Source of the DNA: Eimeria necatrix
Lineage: Eukaryota > Apicomplexa > Conoidasida > Eucoccidiorida > Eimeriidae
Direction of reading: 5' to 3'
Length of the DNA: 45,770 nt
Assembly: GCF_000499385.1 (NCBI RefSeq)
Contig: NW_013652627.1
Coordinates: 230,001 to 275,770 of the forward strand
Numbering within the stretch: the first letter of the stretch is position 1; every line of letters begins with the position of its first letter. Of this stretch, positions 1 to 12,141 are shown in pieces. The translations under genes and the position numbers were made by a program. The notes below the pieces were generated by a model that was not told the origin of the DNA, did not search any database, and worked only from the letters and a program-made list of their open reading frames with translations.

Positions 1-56
1 ACAGCGGCAGGGACTGCAGCTTATAGGTCTTTTGCTGCGCTCAGTAGGGTTTGCGG

Positions 57-1909
57 TCAGAACTTTAGAGTTTGAGACTGGAGCTTTGCTGCTTCTGCCG
101 TTTCTGCTGCTGCTGCTGTTTCTGTTTCTGCCACTGCTACTGTTACCTGTGCTACTGCTGCTGGTGTTTCTGTTTTTGCTGCTGCTGTTCCTACTGTTGC
201 TGCCGCTGCTTCTGCGTCTACTCCCGCTGCTGCTGCTTCTGTTTCAGTTTCGGTTTCTTGTGCTGCGGCTTCGTCGTCCGTTTCCACGACCCCTGCCGCT
301 GCTGCTGCTGCTGCTTCTGCTGCTGTTGCTGCTGCTGCGGGGCTGCAGGCGCCCGTGGCGCTTTGCTGGTGGCTGTAAAAAGGCAAAGACCTGTCCGTCT
401 GCAGCCGCCCAGCAGCATTTAGCTCCAAGTCGAGGGCAAGGGGCTCAGAGCGGCGGAAGTGGGGGCGAGTTTGTGTGAATTCGCGCAGACAGGCCTCGGT
501 CCAGAGGTTTCCGGCCAGCCCTACGGCCTCCAAAGTGCTGCAAACGACCACTTAAACGCCAATTCTGCCCCTCTACAACTATTAAACACTTTTTTCGTTT
601 TTATTTCAGCTTTTTTCTGAGTTTCTACGCCCAGATTTAGCTGCTCAACACCTGCTGGGATGCAGCGGAAACCCGCCAAAGTCTGCCGCTGCCCCAGTGC
701 CACAAACGCTATTCAAAAATCGTTTTATGCTTTTATAAACCAATTAAATGCCTTTTTAAGTTTGTAGAAATATTATTTCATTTTTTTCCTGCTCTTTAGC
801 TCCATATCTAGCTATCCAAGCCCTACTTATCGCCTGAGAAAACTAACTACCTAGAGGTTCCTTGCTTCCTCAGAGAGGCTAAAAACATCCATTTAAGTGC
901 GTTTTACTCATTTTCAATTCATTTATTTTACTTTTTTAGCCTTTATTTTTCCCAGTTTTATAATTTTTTATTTCATTCCATTTAACGCCCCACTTCCCAG
1001 TGCCTACGGGCTGCCGGTGACCCAGCTTCTCTAGCGGCGCTGCTCTTGGGCTCAAAACAAGTCGCCTTTTACATCTTTTTACCCGTTGAATGATTAATTT
1101 TGTTGCTTGTTTGTCCATTTAGTGTTTTTGAGGGAAATAAATAACTAATTTTGTCATTTATTTGACCATTTCGTGTCCTCCAGATGCCTTGCTGCTCGCT
1201 GTGGCTTCCCGGCTGCCCGGGCTGTGCGCTGCTCTACCCAAACCCACACAACAGACCTCTCACTCAGGCTTGAACCCTAAACCCTAAACCCTAAACCCTA
1301 AAACCTAAACCCTAAACCCTAAGCCCTAAGCCCGGGGGCCACGATTTAAGACCCCAGCCTTCTGTCGCAGAACCTGAAATATCGGCCCTTAAAGCCTAGC
1401 CCCAGCCCCAAAAGTCGTAAACCCTAAACCCTGGACCCCAAGTCGCAAACCCTAGACCCTAAACCCGAAACCCTAAACCCTAAACCCTAGGCCCAAGCCT
1501 CTGAAGCTGAAGGCTTCTTGGCTCCCCCCCGCCCTCGCAGCTGACCTGGGCTCTACAGGGCCCCCCAAACCCGAAACCGCAAACCCCAAACCCTGAACCC
1601 CAACCCCCAAACTCTAAACCCTAAACCCCAAACCCGAAACCCCAAACCCTAAACCCTAAACCCTAGGCCGACCTGTTGAGGGCCAGGGCCTCGCGGAGGC
1701 GCGCGAGACCCTTGCTGCTGATGGCGTTGCCGCGCAGCAGCAGCACCAGCAGCAAATCGTTGCTTTCAATGCCAGCAGCAACACAAGAGGCCCCCCAGTC
1801 TCCCAACTTGTTGAAGTTCAAGTCCAGAAACCGCAGCGGCGGACTCGCCGACAGCAAGCGGCCCAGAAACAGCCCCCCCCGCCACCTGCGCAGCCCAGCA
1901 GCAGCACAA

Positions 1910-1952
<43 letters not shown>

Positions 1953-2038
1953 AATGTGGGGGTTCTGGGGCTGCTGGTGTTCTGTCTATTGTTGGGAAGG
2001 CCAGAGAGAAGAGGCTGGGGACCCTTTGGGGGAAGAAA

Positions 2039-2069
<31 letters not shown>

Positions 2070-2565
2070 TAGTTGCTGCTGCTGCTGCTGCTATGGACAG
2101 GCCTAAAAGGCTGAAAGTCCTCCTTGCTTGCCACCCCCCACTCCCCGTCAAACCGCGCACAAAGAGGCCTTAGGGTTTAGGGTTTAGGGTTTAGGGTTTA
2201 GGGTTTAGGGTTTAGGGTTTACGAGATTTCGTTTGCTGCGAGTCCCAAACTCCTGAGGGTTTTGTTTTGCTTCAAAAAAGGATAAAGAATTTCAACTCCG
2301 TCATCTCTAAGGGCCTGGCGGCCCAAATCCAAGTGCAGCAAATTCGAGGCCAGCTGAACCACCCTGGGGCGCAGCCGCAGTCTTGCTGCGCCCTAGGGTT
2401 TAGGGTTTAGGGTTTAGGGTTTAGGGTTTAGGGTCAAGCGCCCAGATTTTAGGGTTTGGGGTTTAGGGTTTAGGGTTTAGGTGGGGGGGTAAGGCTTCAG
2501 GGGGTCTAAAGAGGTGAAGGTGCTGCGCGGCCGGCTTTCCGTTGTGAACGGTGCAGACAGACCGT

Positions 2566-2628
<63 letters not shown>

Positions 2629-3647
2629 TTGTGTCTTACCCCGCGAGGTGATAGGCGTGCATGGAATTGAAGGAAACATCGACATCAGATATATCGAGGG
2701 TCTCCAGACTCTAAAGAGCACAAACTCTGACTACACTTAAAGTTTTAGGGTTTAACTTTTAGGGTTTAGGGTTTAGGGTTTAGGGTTTGGCAGCTCCCCA
2801 GACCAGGGAACCTGCCGTAGGCCTTGCATTCATATAATCTGCAACTCCCGCGCAGGGCTTAGGGTTTAGGATCTAAAGCCTAGGGCTAGGGTCTAGGGTC
2901 TAGGGTCTAGGGTTTAGGGTTTAGGGTTTAGGGTTTAGGGTTTAGGGTTTAGGGTTTAGGGTTTAGGGTTTAGTGGGGGTTTAGGGTTTAGGGTTTAGGG
3001 TTTAGGGTTTAGGGTTTAGGGTTTAGGGTTTAGGGTTTAGGGTTTACGCGGTTGCGTTGCTGGAGCGCGGTGGTGATGTGGACGAGGGCGTGGAGGTCGA
3101 GTTGGGTGTTTCGGAGTTTGAGGGTTTTGAGGGTTTTGGACTTTTGCAAAAGTGCTGCTGCTGCTTCTCCTCCTTTTCTTTTGAGTTGGTTGAAGCTGAG
3201 GTCTAAGTAGCTGAGGCGGGGCAGCAGCAGGAGCTGCTGACACAAACTTGCTGCTGCTGCTTCTTCTATGCAGTTCCCCGCCAGCACCAGCTGCTGCAGC
3301 TGCTGCAGCAGCAGCAGCTGCGCCCCAAACACTGCAGCAGCGCCGCTGCCCAGCCAGTTGAAGGCCAAGTTCAGCAGCACAACTTTGGCGCTGCAGCAGC
3401 TAGCTGCCTGCAGCAGCAGCTCGAGGTCGGGCTCGGCTAGCCGCTGCAGAAAACCCTCGGGGCGGCTCCCAATGCATTCTATTTTAACCCCTCTTTTAGG
3501 GTTTTGCTGCTGCGCCAAATCAGCAGCAGCTAAACTGTCAAACACGAGCCGCTTGGCTTCGCAGCCAGCCAAATCGCAGGCCAGCAAGTACGCCTTCGCC
3601 AGCGGCCCGCAGCCCTCTGCTGGCCCCGGAACAGAGGCCTCGCCCAT
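57..3647 (-). CDS. Leucine-rich-repeat protein (ribonuclease-inhibitor-like LRRs), 5 exons, about 507 aa
   Basis: Exons on the minus strand: 3647-3048, 2710-2640, 2381-2223, 1885-1673, 537-57 (stop TGA at 57-59). Phases join without a break: CGC|AGT, GG|A, TC|G, AG|C. The protein shows repeated LRR blocks, for example LSYLDLSFNQL, LKTLKLRNTQL, LETLDIS, LLHLDLG, LRSLGLAANEIS, LRFLDLNFNKLGDWG, LLLRGNAISSKG and STLEAVGLAGNLW. The roughly 28-residue spacing and the xxGxxxL pattern resemble ribonuclease-inhibitor/RanGAP-type LRRs, which normally form curved protein-binding scaffolds. The C-terminal third is Ala/Glu/Thr low complexity. The exon-3 acceptor (GCAAG|A) is non-ideal but is the only one nearby that keeps the frame. 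The last intron (1672-538) is about 1.1 kb and is filled with AAACCCT arrays. The ATG at 3647 is the first in frame; further 5' exons cannot be excluded. No specific binding partner can be inferred. Confidence 0.75.
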
Positions 3648-3707
3648 CCTCTACATCTAGGGTTTAGGGTTTAGGGTTTAGGGTTTAGGGTTTAGGGTTT
3701 GGGGTTT
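1273..3707. repeat. Telomere-like AAACCCT/AGGGTTT arrays in and around the LRR gene
   Basis: Perfect and near-perfect heptamer runs lie at about 1273-1330, 1420-1490 and 1560-1664 (AAACCCT on the plus strand), then 2169-2221, 2393-2480, 2743-2790, 2866-3046 and 3658-3707 (TTTAGGG on the plus strand). The internal arrays sit in introns of the minus-strand LRR gene; the 3658-3707 array lies just upstream of its start codon. At 3047 and 2222 the intron donor GTAAACCC is formed directly by the array. A CAG run of about 20 units (about 2565-2625) also lies within an intron. Confidence 0.9.
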
Positions 3708-3872
3708 AGGGGCTAGGAGGGCTCGGCGGCTGAGGGGAGGCCGAGCGGCTGCTCTCGAAAACAGAAATATAAAACAATTCCGGGAGTGCCTTCGCCAGAC
3801 GGGGCCTCAAAAGCCCCCATTCGTTTCGAATAAAATTTTATTTGAATTAAAATATTTTATATTTGCTTCAAA

Positions 3873-5203
3873 TTAATTCAGTCCGAAGACTTCGAGGAGC
3901 TTTCTCAATGCTAATTCGAGTCGGCTCGAGAACCAAAGCACCGGTGCAGCGGCGCGGCCTCCGCTGGAATTTTCCGTGCACGCAGGCCTTAAATACCTTT
4001 AATTTTGTTTAATTATTTCAAATATTAAATACTTTTCCCAAAAGGCTTTTTCAATTTTGACTTTCCCTCCATTTTATGGCGTTGAAGGCGGAGCTGCCGC
4101 GGCATTCAAGAAAGCGCCGGCGGGTCACCTGCGGCTCCCCACAGCCAACACCGCAGCCGAAACGAAGCAACAGCAACAAATTCCGCAGCTTAATTCAACG
4201 AAATGGATCATTTAAAACCACAATTTTAATTTAATTTAATTCAATTTAATTCAGTTTAACTTAATGAAATTTAACTTAATTCAATCAATTGCATTTAGTC
4301 CATTTAATGGGCGGGAGGCGAGGTTTCACTCTGCTTTCCGTTTGAGTTTCAGTTTCTGAAACTCGACTCGGCGGTCGATTGGGGCTTCAATTTGAAACCA
4401 CCGGCAGCGCGAGAGAAACTGCAGTCCTTAAAATTAAAAATAATTTATTTAATTAAACGAAAAATATAAAAATAAACAAAATTAAAAAAGCTCCACTCAC
4501 GTTGGGCTCTGGCGACGGCCTGGAGCAGTTGGCGTCTAAAGTGTTTGGACAGACTTTGACAGCTTTGAACAGATTCAACCGAGTCACATCTGCGGCTTTC
4601 AAGGGTTTAGGGTTTAGGGTTTAGGGTTTAGGGTTTAGGGTTTGAGGCGGTCCCCAAGTGCGGCCAGCTAGGTTCTGCAGGCGCTGCTGCTGCAGCAGCA
4701 GAGAGCCGCAGCAGCAGCAGCATCATCCTTAGCAGCAGCTGCTGGCCAGCAGCGAAGCAGCAGCAGCAGCAGCTGCTGCTAAGGGGGCCCCCTGCAGCTT
4801 TTTGGCCCGGGGGCCCTTTTGGCGCTGCAGCGCCTTCTGTGGGGCCCCTCAGAAGCTCTTTAAAGTTTCTGTTTTTTCTTTTTATGCTTTAATTCAAAAG
4901 TCCGAAATTTTAGTTTTAAAAAGAAGTCTTAGGGGGCCCCCAGGGCCTTCAGTGCTGCTCAAGCATTTCTGTCTTTTAATATCTTTATGTGCGGCACAGA
5001 GCAGCAGCAGCAGCAGCAGTATCTGCAGCAGCAGCAGCAGCTGCTGCTGCAGCAGCAGCAGCTGCTGCTGCAGCAGCAGCTGCTGCAGCAGCACTGTTTC
5101 ACAAACTCTGAAAGGAGCTCGCTGCGCCAGCGCTTACAGGCTTCCACCAGCTGCTGCTGGCAGCTTGCTGGGAAGCAGCGCCACCTACGACCCCATTAAT
5201 CAG

Positions 5204-5259
<56 letters not shown>

Positions 5260-5330
5260 AGCTGCTGCGGAGGCTACTGCTGTGCAGCCCCAAGGGGCCC
5301 CCAGGGCCTCAAGCCCTGCGAGTTCCGCAT
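3873..5330 (-). CDS. Tentative small multi-exon protein of unknown function, about 142 aa
   Basis: Exons proposed on the minus strand: 5330-5278, 5184-5138, 4589-4501, 4418-4330, 4188-4129, 3963-3873. Donors at 4500 (GTGAGT) and 5137 (GTAAGC) are strong. The phases (2, 1, 0, 2, 2) all match the following acceptors. The reading includes VTRLNLFKAVKVCPNTLDAN, FQIEAPIDRRVEFQKLKLK and a closing RLELALRKLLEVFGLN. I do not recognise the protein. Support comes only from splice-phase consistency and balanced amino-acid content, so it could be a chance construct or part of a different model. The CAG run at about 5207-5260 falls within its first intron. Introns 3 and 4 are AT-rich, whereas the 5138-4590 intron ends after a telomere-like array (4603-4644). 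Confidence 0.35.
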
Positions 5331-5480
5331 TTGGGGGCCCCAAGCTCTGCTTTATGGCCTTTTATTTATTTATTTATTTTTATTTTTTATTTTTAAATTT
5401 ATTTAAAAAATGAAATTTCTTTTTTGTTTCAAAATGGCCAAAGACAAAATTCGGGGCCTTCGGGCAAATTCCTCTCAGTC

Positions 5481-5748
5481 TTAAATGCACTTCATCGCGG
5501 CGCTCTGCAGCAGCAGAAAAAAAGAAAAATGAGATTTTCTTTTTCAAGTATTTTGGAATTTAATTAATCAAATTAAATTAATTTAATTAATTTAATTAAT
5601 TAATTTAGTTAAATTAATTAAATTATTTAAATTATTTAATTTAATTAATTTAATTAAGTAAATAACAGCCAGAGGGCCGAACTGCGGAGAACGCAGCGGA
5701 CGCAGAAGTAAGCAGCGCATGCACAAACTTCAAACACCAACAAACAAA

Positions 5749-5818
<70 letters not shown>

Positions 5819-7092
5819 AAATAATAAATAAATAATAAATAAATAAATAATAAATAAATAATAAATAAATAAATAATAAATAAATAAATAACTCACCGCG
5901 GTGGCTGCAGCGAGTTTGTCGCTGATGAGTTTTTTGGCCGCGTCGAACGCGGCGGAAATGTCTTCGTCGAAAATCGTTTTGGACTTTTCGAAATTAATTT
6001 TTGAATTTAAATTCGAATTTGAAGTTAAATTCGAATTTAAATTCAAATTTGAAGTCAAATTTGAATTTAAATTCGAATTTAAATTCAAATTTGAACTTAA
6101 ATTCGAATTTAAATTCAAATTTGAACTTAAATTCGAATTTAAATTCAAATTCAACTTCAAATTAAAAGCTGCAAGTTCAGCCGCTGCAGCAGTCTGCGCG
6201 GAAAGCCGCGCCAGCAGCTGCTGCTTCGCCTGCAGCAAAGAAATTAAATAATTTCATTTTAATTATTTATTTAATTTAATTAATTAATTAAATTAATTAA
6301 TTAAATTAATTAATATAATTAGTTATTTAATTAATTAATTTAATTAATTTAATGAATTTAGTTAACCTTGTTTAATTAATTCTTAATTCATTCTGTTTTT
6401 CATTCTGATTATTTAATTCATTTAATTCATTTAATTCATTTAATTCATTTAATTCATTTAATTCATTTAATTCATTTAATTCATTTAATTCATTTAGTTC
6501 ATTCAATTTTTCATTTTGATCATTCAATTAATTTAATTCACTATATAATCAAAATGAAAAGTTAAATTAATTAGTTTTATTTATTCAAATAAATGGATTG
6601 TTTTAAGTTTCCATTGATAACTTGATTAATTAAAATAATTCAAATAATTCAAATAATTCAAATAATTCAAATAATTATTAACTCAGAAAGTTGGAAGAGT
6701 TCGTCCGAGTTAATTCTCTGTTGTTTGGATTATTATTTTGAAATAAATGCAGCATTTTGATTTAAGAAAATAAAACAAAAGATTTAAATTAAGTGTTGAA
6801 GAAACAAAGCAAAATATAGATTGAAATTAAATATCAAAAGAGTAAAACAAATAAAGATTTAAATTAAATGTTTAAAAGACAAAATAAAGATTTAAATTAA
6901 ATGTTTAAAAGACAAAATAAAGATTTAAATTAAAGATAAATATTTAAATATTTATTTCTTCCACTTGCCTCTTTAAACTGCTGCTGCAGCTGCTGCTGCT
7001 CTTGCTGCTGCGCCTGCAGCAGCGCCAGCAGCTTCTTCGCGATCCGCTGCTGAAGCTTCGTCACTCTAAAATTAAATAAATAAATAAATAAG

Positions 7093-7139
<47 letters not shown>

Positions 7140-7670
7140 ATTAATAAATTAATTAATTAATTAATTAACTAATTACTAATTAGAAAAACAAAACAAAGCA
7201 AAACAAAATAGAACAAAACAAAACAAAACAAAATAAAAAAACAAAATATTTAAAATCAAATAAAATAAAAATAAAATAAAGTAAATAAAATAAAATAAAA
7301 TAAAATAAATAAAATGAATAAAATAAACAAAAAAAAATAAAATAAATAAAACTGCAAAGTGCTGCTCACGCCCGTCGGGTGTCTTCCAACTTCGCCAATT
7401 TTGACTCTTCAACTTTCCGCTTTACGATTTCCTGTTTGAAGACAAAAATGAAACACCAATTTAATTAATTGGATTTAATTTAATTAATTTAATTAATTTA
7501 ATTAATTAAATTAATTATTAAATTAATTAATTAAATTAATTAATTAAATTAATTAAATTAAATTAAATTAAATTAATTTAATTTAATTAATGATCGGCGG
7601 CGCACCAGCAGCTGGGGAATGCTCTCCGCCTCTGGCGCTGCGCGCCACAGCAAATGGCTGCCAATGCTTA

Positions 7671-7705
<35 letters not shown>

Positions 7706-8017
7706 AGCTGCTGCTGCAGCAGCAGCAGCGCACACTCCTCGGCGTGCTGTGGGTCTGTGGATGAGTTGCTGCTGCGCTGCAGCAGCTGCTGCAGCAGCGT
7801 CTCTTGGCTGGAGTGTGCATGCGTTTGGTTTATTTCAGTTTCCTGAAAAAGAAAAATTAAATAATTTTAAATTAATTATTTTATTTATTCTTTTTTTATT
7901 TTTGTTCGAAGCAAAAACAGACTTACAAGGCAGGGACTTGTGGCTCTTTCTTCGGACTCCTCCGTGCTGCACTTGTTCCTCCGTCTGCTTCTTTTGCTGC
8001 TTTTGTGCTGCTCCTTC

Positions 8018-8059
<42 letters not shown>

Positions 8060-11000
8060 TCTTGCTGCTGCTGTGGCTCCTCTGGCGAACCACAGGAAGC
8101 TGTGCTGCCGCCTTCGCACCGTTTCTGTGGAGAGTCCAAAAAGCCATTTTTGTTCAATTTGTAGCATTGCTGCTGCTGCTGCTGCTGCTGCTGCGGCTCT
8201 TGACTTGCATTGCTGATTAAGTCAGCCTCTTGCTGATCTTGCTCTTCCTGCTGCTGCTGCAGCTGCTGCTGCAGCTGCTGCTGCAGTTGCTGCTGCTGCT
8301 GCTGCTGCTCGCCATCACTGGATTCTGAAGGAGCTTCTGCGGCGGTGCTTGCGCCGCGTTTGCGGGCGTCTTCTGCTGCAGCTTCCTGCGCCGGGCTGGA
8401 GGTGACCAGTGGTCCACTTGAACTCGAGCTGCGGGCTGTCTGCTGCTGCTGCTGCTGCTGCTGCAGCTGCTGCAGCAGGTGACCACTGGACTTCAAATTC
8501 TGTTCCAGCAGCAGCTTCTGCCCCTCTTCGGTGTCGCAGCTCTTCGTCGTCGCCAAACTCACGCGGCGCCACTGAGACAGCTTGGCGGGGGGTGGCAGCG
8601 GCGGGAAGTTGAATGGCGGGCGATCTCCGGCCTTTTCTGGGTTAAAACGAAATAAAAAAAGAAAAATATTTCATTTTATTTATTTAAAATATATTTATTC
8701 TTTTTTATTTGCATTTGCTCGCGTGTTTCCGGAGTTTCCGGCGCCCGCGCCTCACCCCGGTCAGCCCCCGGTTCATCGCTCGGCCGTTGCGGGGTGAAGA
8801 CCCGGGCTCTTCTGTCTGTGGAGTTGAGTAAAAAGATGAAATAATAAAAATAAAAAACAAATTTATTTATTTTAATTTATTTACTTTTTTGTTTTTGTTC
8901 AGATGTCTCCGCGTTTTCCTCGCCAGCGACTGCGGCAGCGCCCGCGTCGAGATCTGCACTCGGCGAGGCCCCCGCCTGCATGCCCTGGAGGCCAGCGAGT
9001 AAATTGGGGGGAAATTTTGGATTTATTTTGAATTATTTGAAATAATTGGAGAGTTTCGGACTTTAGTGGAAGCAAACAGGATTCTTTGTTGCTGCTGCCG
9101 CTGCCGCAGCTGCTGCGCCGCCCTGCTGCTGCTGCTGCGTGCTGCTGCTGCTCTGTCCAGCCCCAGCAGCAGCGAAGGCCGCAGCAGCAGCGCCGCCCTT
9201 TGCGGCTGCAGCGGCTCTCTGAGTTCGTCGAAGATTCCTTCGAGGAAGTTGAAGTCATATTCTTCCATTTGCTGCAGCGGGGGGCAATGAGCACTTGTAG
9301 GCTTCCGTTTTTTCGGATTTAAGAGCTTTTTTCGCTTTTAATTCCAATTTATTTCTTCTATTTGCAACTAACTTCCAGTTTGTGCACTTGCTGCAGCTGC
9401 TGCTGCAGCAGCGCTGCTTCTTCCGCGCTGCTGAAGGACAGCTGCACTGTCTCGACACCTTCGAAGAACGCCTCGGGCTGCTGCAGCAGCGCGCGCGGGT
9501 CTGCGCCTGCAGCAGCGGAAACGCAGCATTTGTTTGAATTTTTTGTTCAAATGGAGTTTAAATTTAATTAATTTGAATTTAAATTCAAATTTAAATTCAA
9601 ATTTTAATTCAAATTTCAATTTTAATCGAAATTTCACCCCAACTCACCCTCTGCCGGAAGCTGCAAAAATGCTATCTTCAGAAAACGCCCCTCGCACTCC
9701 ATGCGGGTAATTGAATACAGCGGAACTGCGCGGCTCTGCAGATCGAATTATTTTGAATTATTTCGAATTATTTTAATTAATTTAATTAATTTAATTAATT
9801 TAATTAATTTAATTAATTTAATTAATTTAATTAATTTAATTGTTTTAAATCCTTTGAAGTCTTATCCGCGAAGAAAACCCCAACTGCTCACGCCGCCGTT
9901 CTCCCACACGAAGAAAGCCAGGCCGTCGTGCACCACTCGCTCTTTGGGTTTCGGAGTCTGCAGATGGCGCGAAAATGAGAAAAGTTTTTGCAATTTGAAA
10001 TTAATTTTGGAAAATAAATTAAAGTTTTGCATTTTAAAAACAAATCTGCAAAATAAATCCAACTTGGAGCACTTTCAGGACCCATTGCTGCACCAGTGGA
10101 CCCCCGAAGCCCCCGCGCCCGCAGCCCACCAGCTCCAGCACCCCCGCGTCGAACGCTGCAGCAGCAGCAGCAGCAGCAGCAGCTGCAGCAGCAGCAGCAG
10201 CAGCGCCCCTGGCGCTGCTCCACTGCAGCAAAACCTCCAGCGAAAAGGCCTTCTGCTGCAGCAGCTGCTGCGCCAAGTCCCCCAGCCCCAAAGCGCAGCA
10301 GCAAAAGTCAAAGTCCTCCGGGGGCACTGCAGCACGAGGGCGGCGGCCGCGGGCTTCGGGGAAGACAGCGTGGAGGGCCTTGTGGAGAATTTGGCCTGCG
10401 GAAGATTTAATTAATTATTTATTTGTTTTATTTGTTTTATTTGTTTTATTTGTTTTATTTATTTTTATTTTGTTTTTGTTTTTCCAGTTTTATTTCACCA
10501 TAAGTCCCCAGCACTGCGAACGGCAGCCGGCCCCCCAGGCAGGCCGCCAGCTCCTCCAGCTCTGCGTCGACCTGCAGCAAATGATTTAATTCATTTCATT
10601 TAATTCAACTTTTCAATTTATTTTTTTTACTTTATTTGACTTCAGTTTATTTTATTTCACTTTATTTGCCTTATTTGCTTCACTTTCACTCTATTAACGC
10701 CGCTTCAGCTGCAGCAGAACAGACGCACGCGCTGCGCCAACGCAGCAGCAGCAGCAGCAGCAGCAGCTGCAGCAGCAGCAGCAGCAGCAGCAGCAACTGG
10801 TATTCACTGAAGGCCCACCTGACACACGAGGTCGTCCGCGCTCTCCAGCAGCAGCAGAAAAAGCCGCGCAGCAGCAACAGCAGGTTTTTGGAAGGCGAAT
10901 TTCCTCGCGAGTTCATTTCTTTTCATTTGCACTTCAGCAGCTGCAACAAAAAGCCAAAAGAGAAATTCCATCAAAACTTTTCTCCATTTTCCTCTTCATC

Positions 11001-11390
11001 TTTTTCCGAATTTAATTCAACTTCAACTGAGGCGGGGGCCACACAGCGCCCCAGCAGCAGCTTTAGCTCAAATTAGGGCCCACCTACTGTGGCTAGCTAG
11101 CTGGCTAGCTGACTGGCTAGCTGGCTAGCTAGCTAACTGGCTAGCTGGCTAGCTATCTAGCTAGCTAGCTAGCTAGCTAGCTAGCTGGCTAGCTAGCTAG
11201 CTAGCTGGCTGGCTAGCGAAGGCTCACCGTCTGGAGGTGCTAGGCAGCGGCCGAGGCAAAGAAGAGAAATGCGGAGGGAGGCGGAAGCGACTCCTGAAGT
11301 GGACATAAAGAAAGAATTAAATGAAAATAAATAAATGAAATTAAATAAAAGAAATTAAATAAAAGAAATTAAAAAATTTAATTCATCTTT

Positions 11391-11424
<34 letters not shown>

Positions 11425-11592
11425 ACTTACGGTGAGTCGACTCGCCCAGCAGCACAACAATGCGGTCTCTGTTCTCCTGGACCATTCGGAGCTGCAGCAG
11501 AAGCAATAAGTGAGTTGCGGCGCTGCAGCAGAAGACTCCATTTGCTGCTGCTGCTGCAACTGCTGCTGCTGCTCTCCGGCGGCTGGCTAGCC

Positions 11593-11642
<50 letters not shown>

Positions 11643-12141
11643 AGAGTTGGCCTCACGTAAAGCTTGATGGTGAGCTCCAAGACGGAAGCTGTGACGAAGT
11701 CGTCGAAGGCGGAGCACTTGGCGGTGCAGGTTTCGAGCAGGTCCTTTGGGAGTCCGCAGCGGAAATAAACAAAAGAAAAAAGACAAATAAATAAAAATAA
11801 AAATAAAAATAATAATAATAATAATAAACAGCTACCGCAGCAAGGCCCAGGCTCTCGTCTTGAGCCAGCATTTCTATCAACCCCCCCTCCGGCAAGCCCG
11901 CGTTCAGCAGCCGCAGCGCCGCCTGCGCCACCGGCAGCCGGCAGCAGCTCACTGCTGCTGCAGCAATCGACAGCAGCTCTTGTGCTGCAGCAGCGTTTAT
12001 TAGGGGGGCGCTGGGGGCCGCCTGCGGCAGCAGCGCCTCCAGCTCCGTCAGCGTCGCCAGCAGGTCGGCGTCGCTGGCGCTCCGCGCGCTCCGCAGCGCC
12101 TCCACGCAGAGGCTTTGCGTGTCGCTTCCGAGGGGCTGCAT
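5481..12141 (-). CDS. Large helical-repeat (ARM/HEAT-like) and coiled-coil protein, 19 exons, about 1055 aa
   Basis: Exons: 12141-11836, 11743-11657, 11491-11431, 11293-11228, 10940-10819, 10571-10499, 10395-10064, 9957-9892, 9735-9648, 9506-9373, 9271-9062, 8984-8885, 8815-8756, 8636-7927, 7842-7606, 7431-7370, 7065-6969, 6229-5897, 5504-5481. All 18 junctions keep frame, mostly with GTGAGT/GTAAGT-type donors. Residues 1 to about 350 are leucine-rich helices such as DADLLATLTELEALLPQA and LLLLESADDLVCQ, reminiscent of armadillo folds. A weak resemblance to the proteasome assembly chaperone PSMD5/S5b (504 aa in human) is my inference only. Residues about 570-800 are Gln/Ser/Ala low complexity, about 884-936 a charged coiled coil (EIVKRKVEESKLAKLEDTRR), and about 950-1010 an Asn-Leu-Ser minisatellite. 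The exon ending at 6969 uses a GC donor (GCAAGT). The first donor (11836 or 11830) and the 8-codon last exon are the least certain parts. Confidence 0.65.
5755..5893. repeat. AAAT tetranucleotide tract in the last intron of the 19-exon gene
   Basis: An almost uninterrupted (AAAT)n run with occasional AATAAT interruptions sits directly after the GTGAGT donor at 5896. Similar AAAT tracts occur at about 7072-7145 and 7260-7345 in other introns of the same gene. They are ordinary low-complexity intron sequence. Confidence 0.9.
5995..6165 (-). repeat. Coding minisatellite of AATTTAAATTCGAATTT-type units (Asn-Leu-Asn-Ser repeats)
   Basis: About ten short units mixing AATTTAAATTC and AAATTTGAAC lie inside exon 18 of the minus-strand gene and are read as NLNLNSNLSS-like repeats. 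The unit is nearly self-complementary, so the plus strand is also open and would read alternating Phe-Lys-Phe-Glu. Splice-phase continuity on the minus strand makes that the coding strand. Confidence 0.85.
6405..6505. repeat. 9-bp minisatellite TTTAATTCA, about ten copies
   Basis: Tandem TTTAATTCA units run without interruption inside a large AT-rich intron (6968-6230) of the minus-strand 19-exon gene. A related 9-mer array (AATTAATTT) lies at about 9770-9842 in another intron of the same gene. Confidence 0.85.
9770..9842. repeat. 9-bp minisatellite AATTAATTT, about eight copies
   Basis: Perfect tandem units in the intron between exons 9957-9892 and 9735-9648 of the minus-strand gene. The array is AT-only and partly palindromic. 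Confidence 0.85.
11083..11218. repeat. GCTA/GGCTA tetranucleotide array
   Basis: A run of CTAGCTAG and CTGGCTAG units in the intron between exons 11293-11228 and 10940-10819 of the minus-strand 19-exon gene. It is the same family as the arrays in SRP54 introns and in the convergent spacers. Confidence 0.9.

Noticed and set aside
32..478. Plus-strand Leu-rich ORF opposite the LRR gene
   Set aside because: It is the antisense of the Ala/Glu/Thr-coding tail of the LRR gene; the Leu runs come from CTG words and there is no varied peptide.
1273..3707. A true chromosome end
   Set aside because: The telomere-like arrays are short, occur in both orientations and lie within introns, with genes on both sides, so they are interstitial.
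4802..5413. 203-codon plus-strand ORF
   Set aside because: It is made of Ser, Cys and Ala runs from CAG/CTG tracts and lies opposite exons with better splice support.
7590..8216. 208-codon plus-strand ORF
   Set aside because: It is mostly Ala, Leu and Cys homopolymer and antisense to exons 14-15 of the phase-consistent 19-exon gene.
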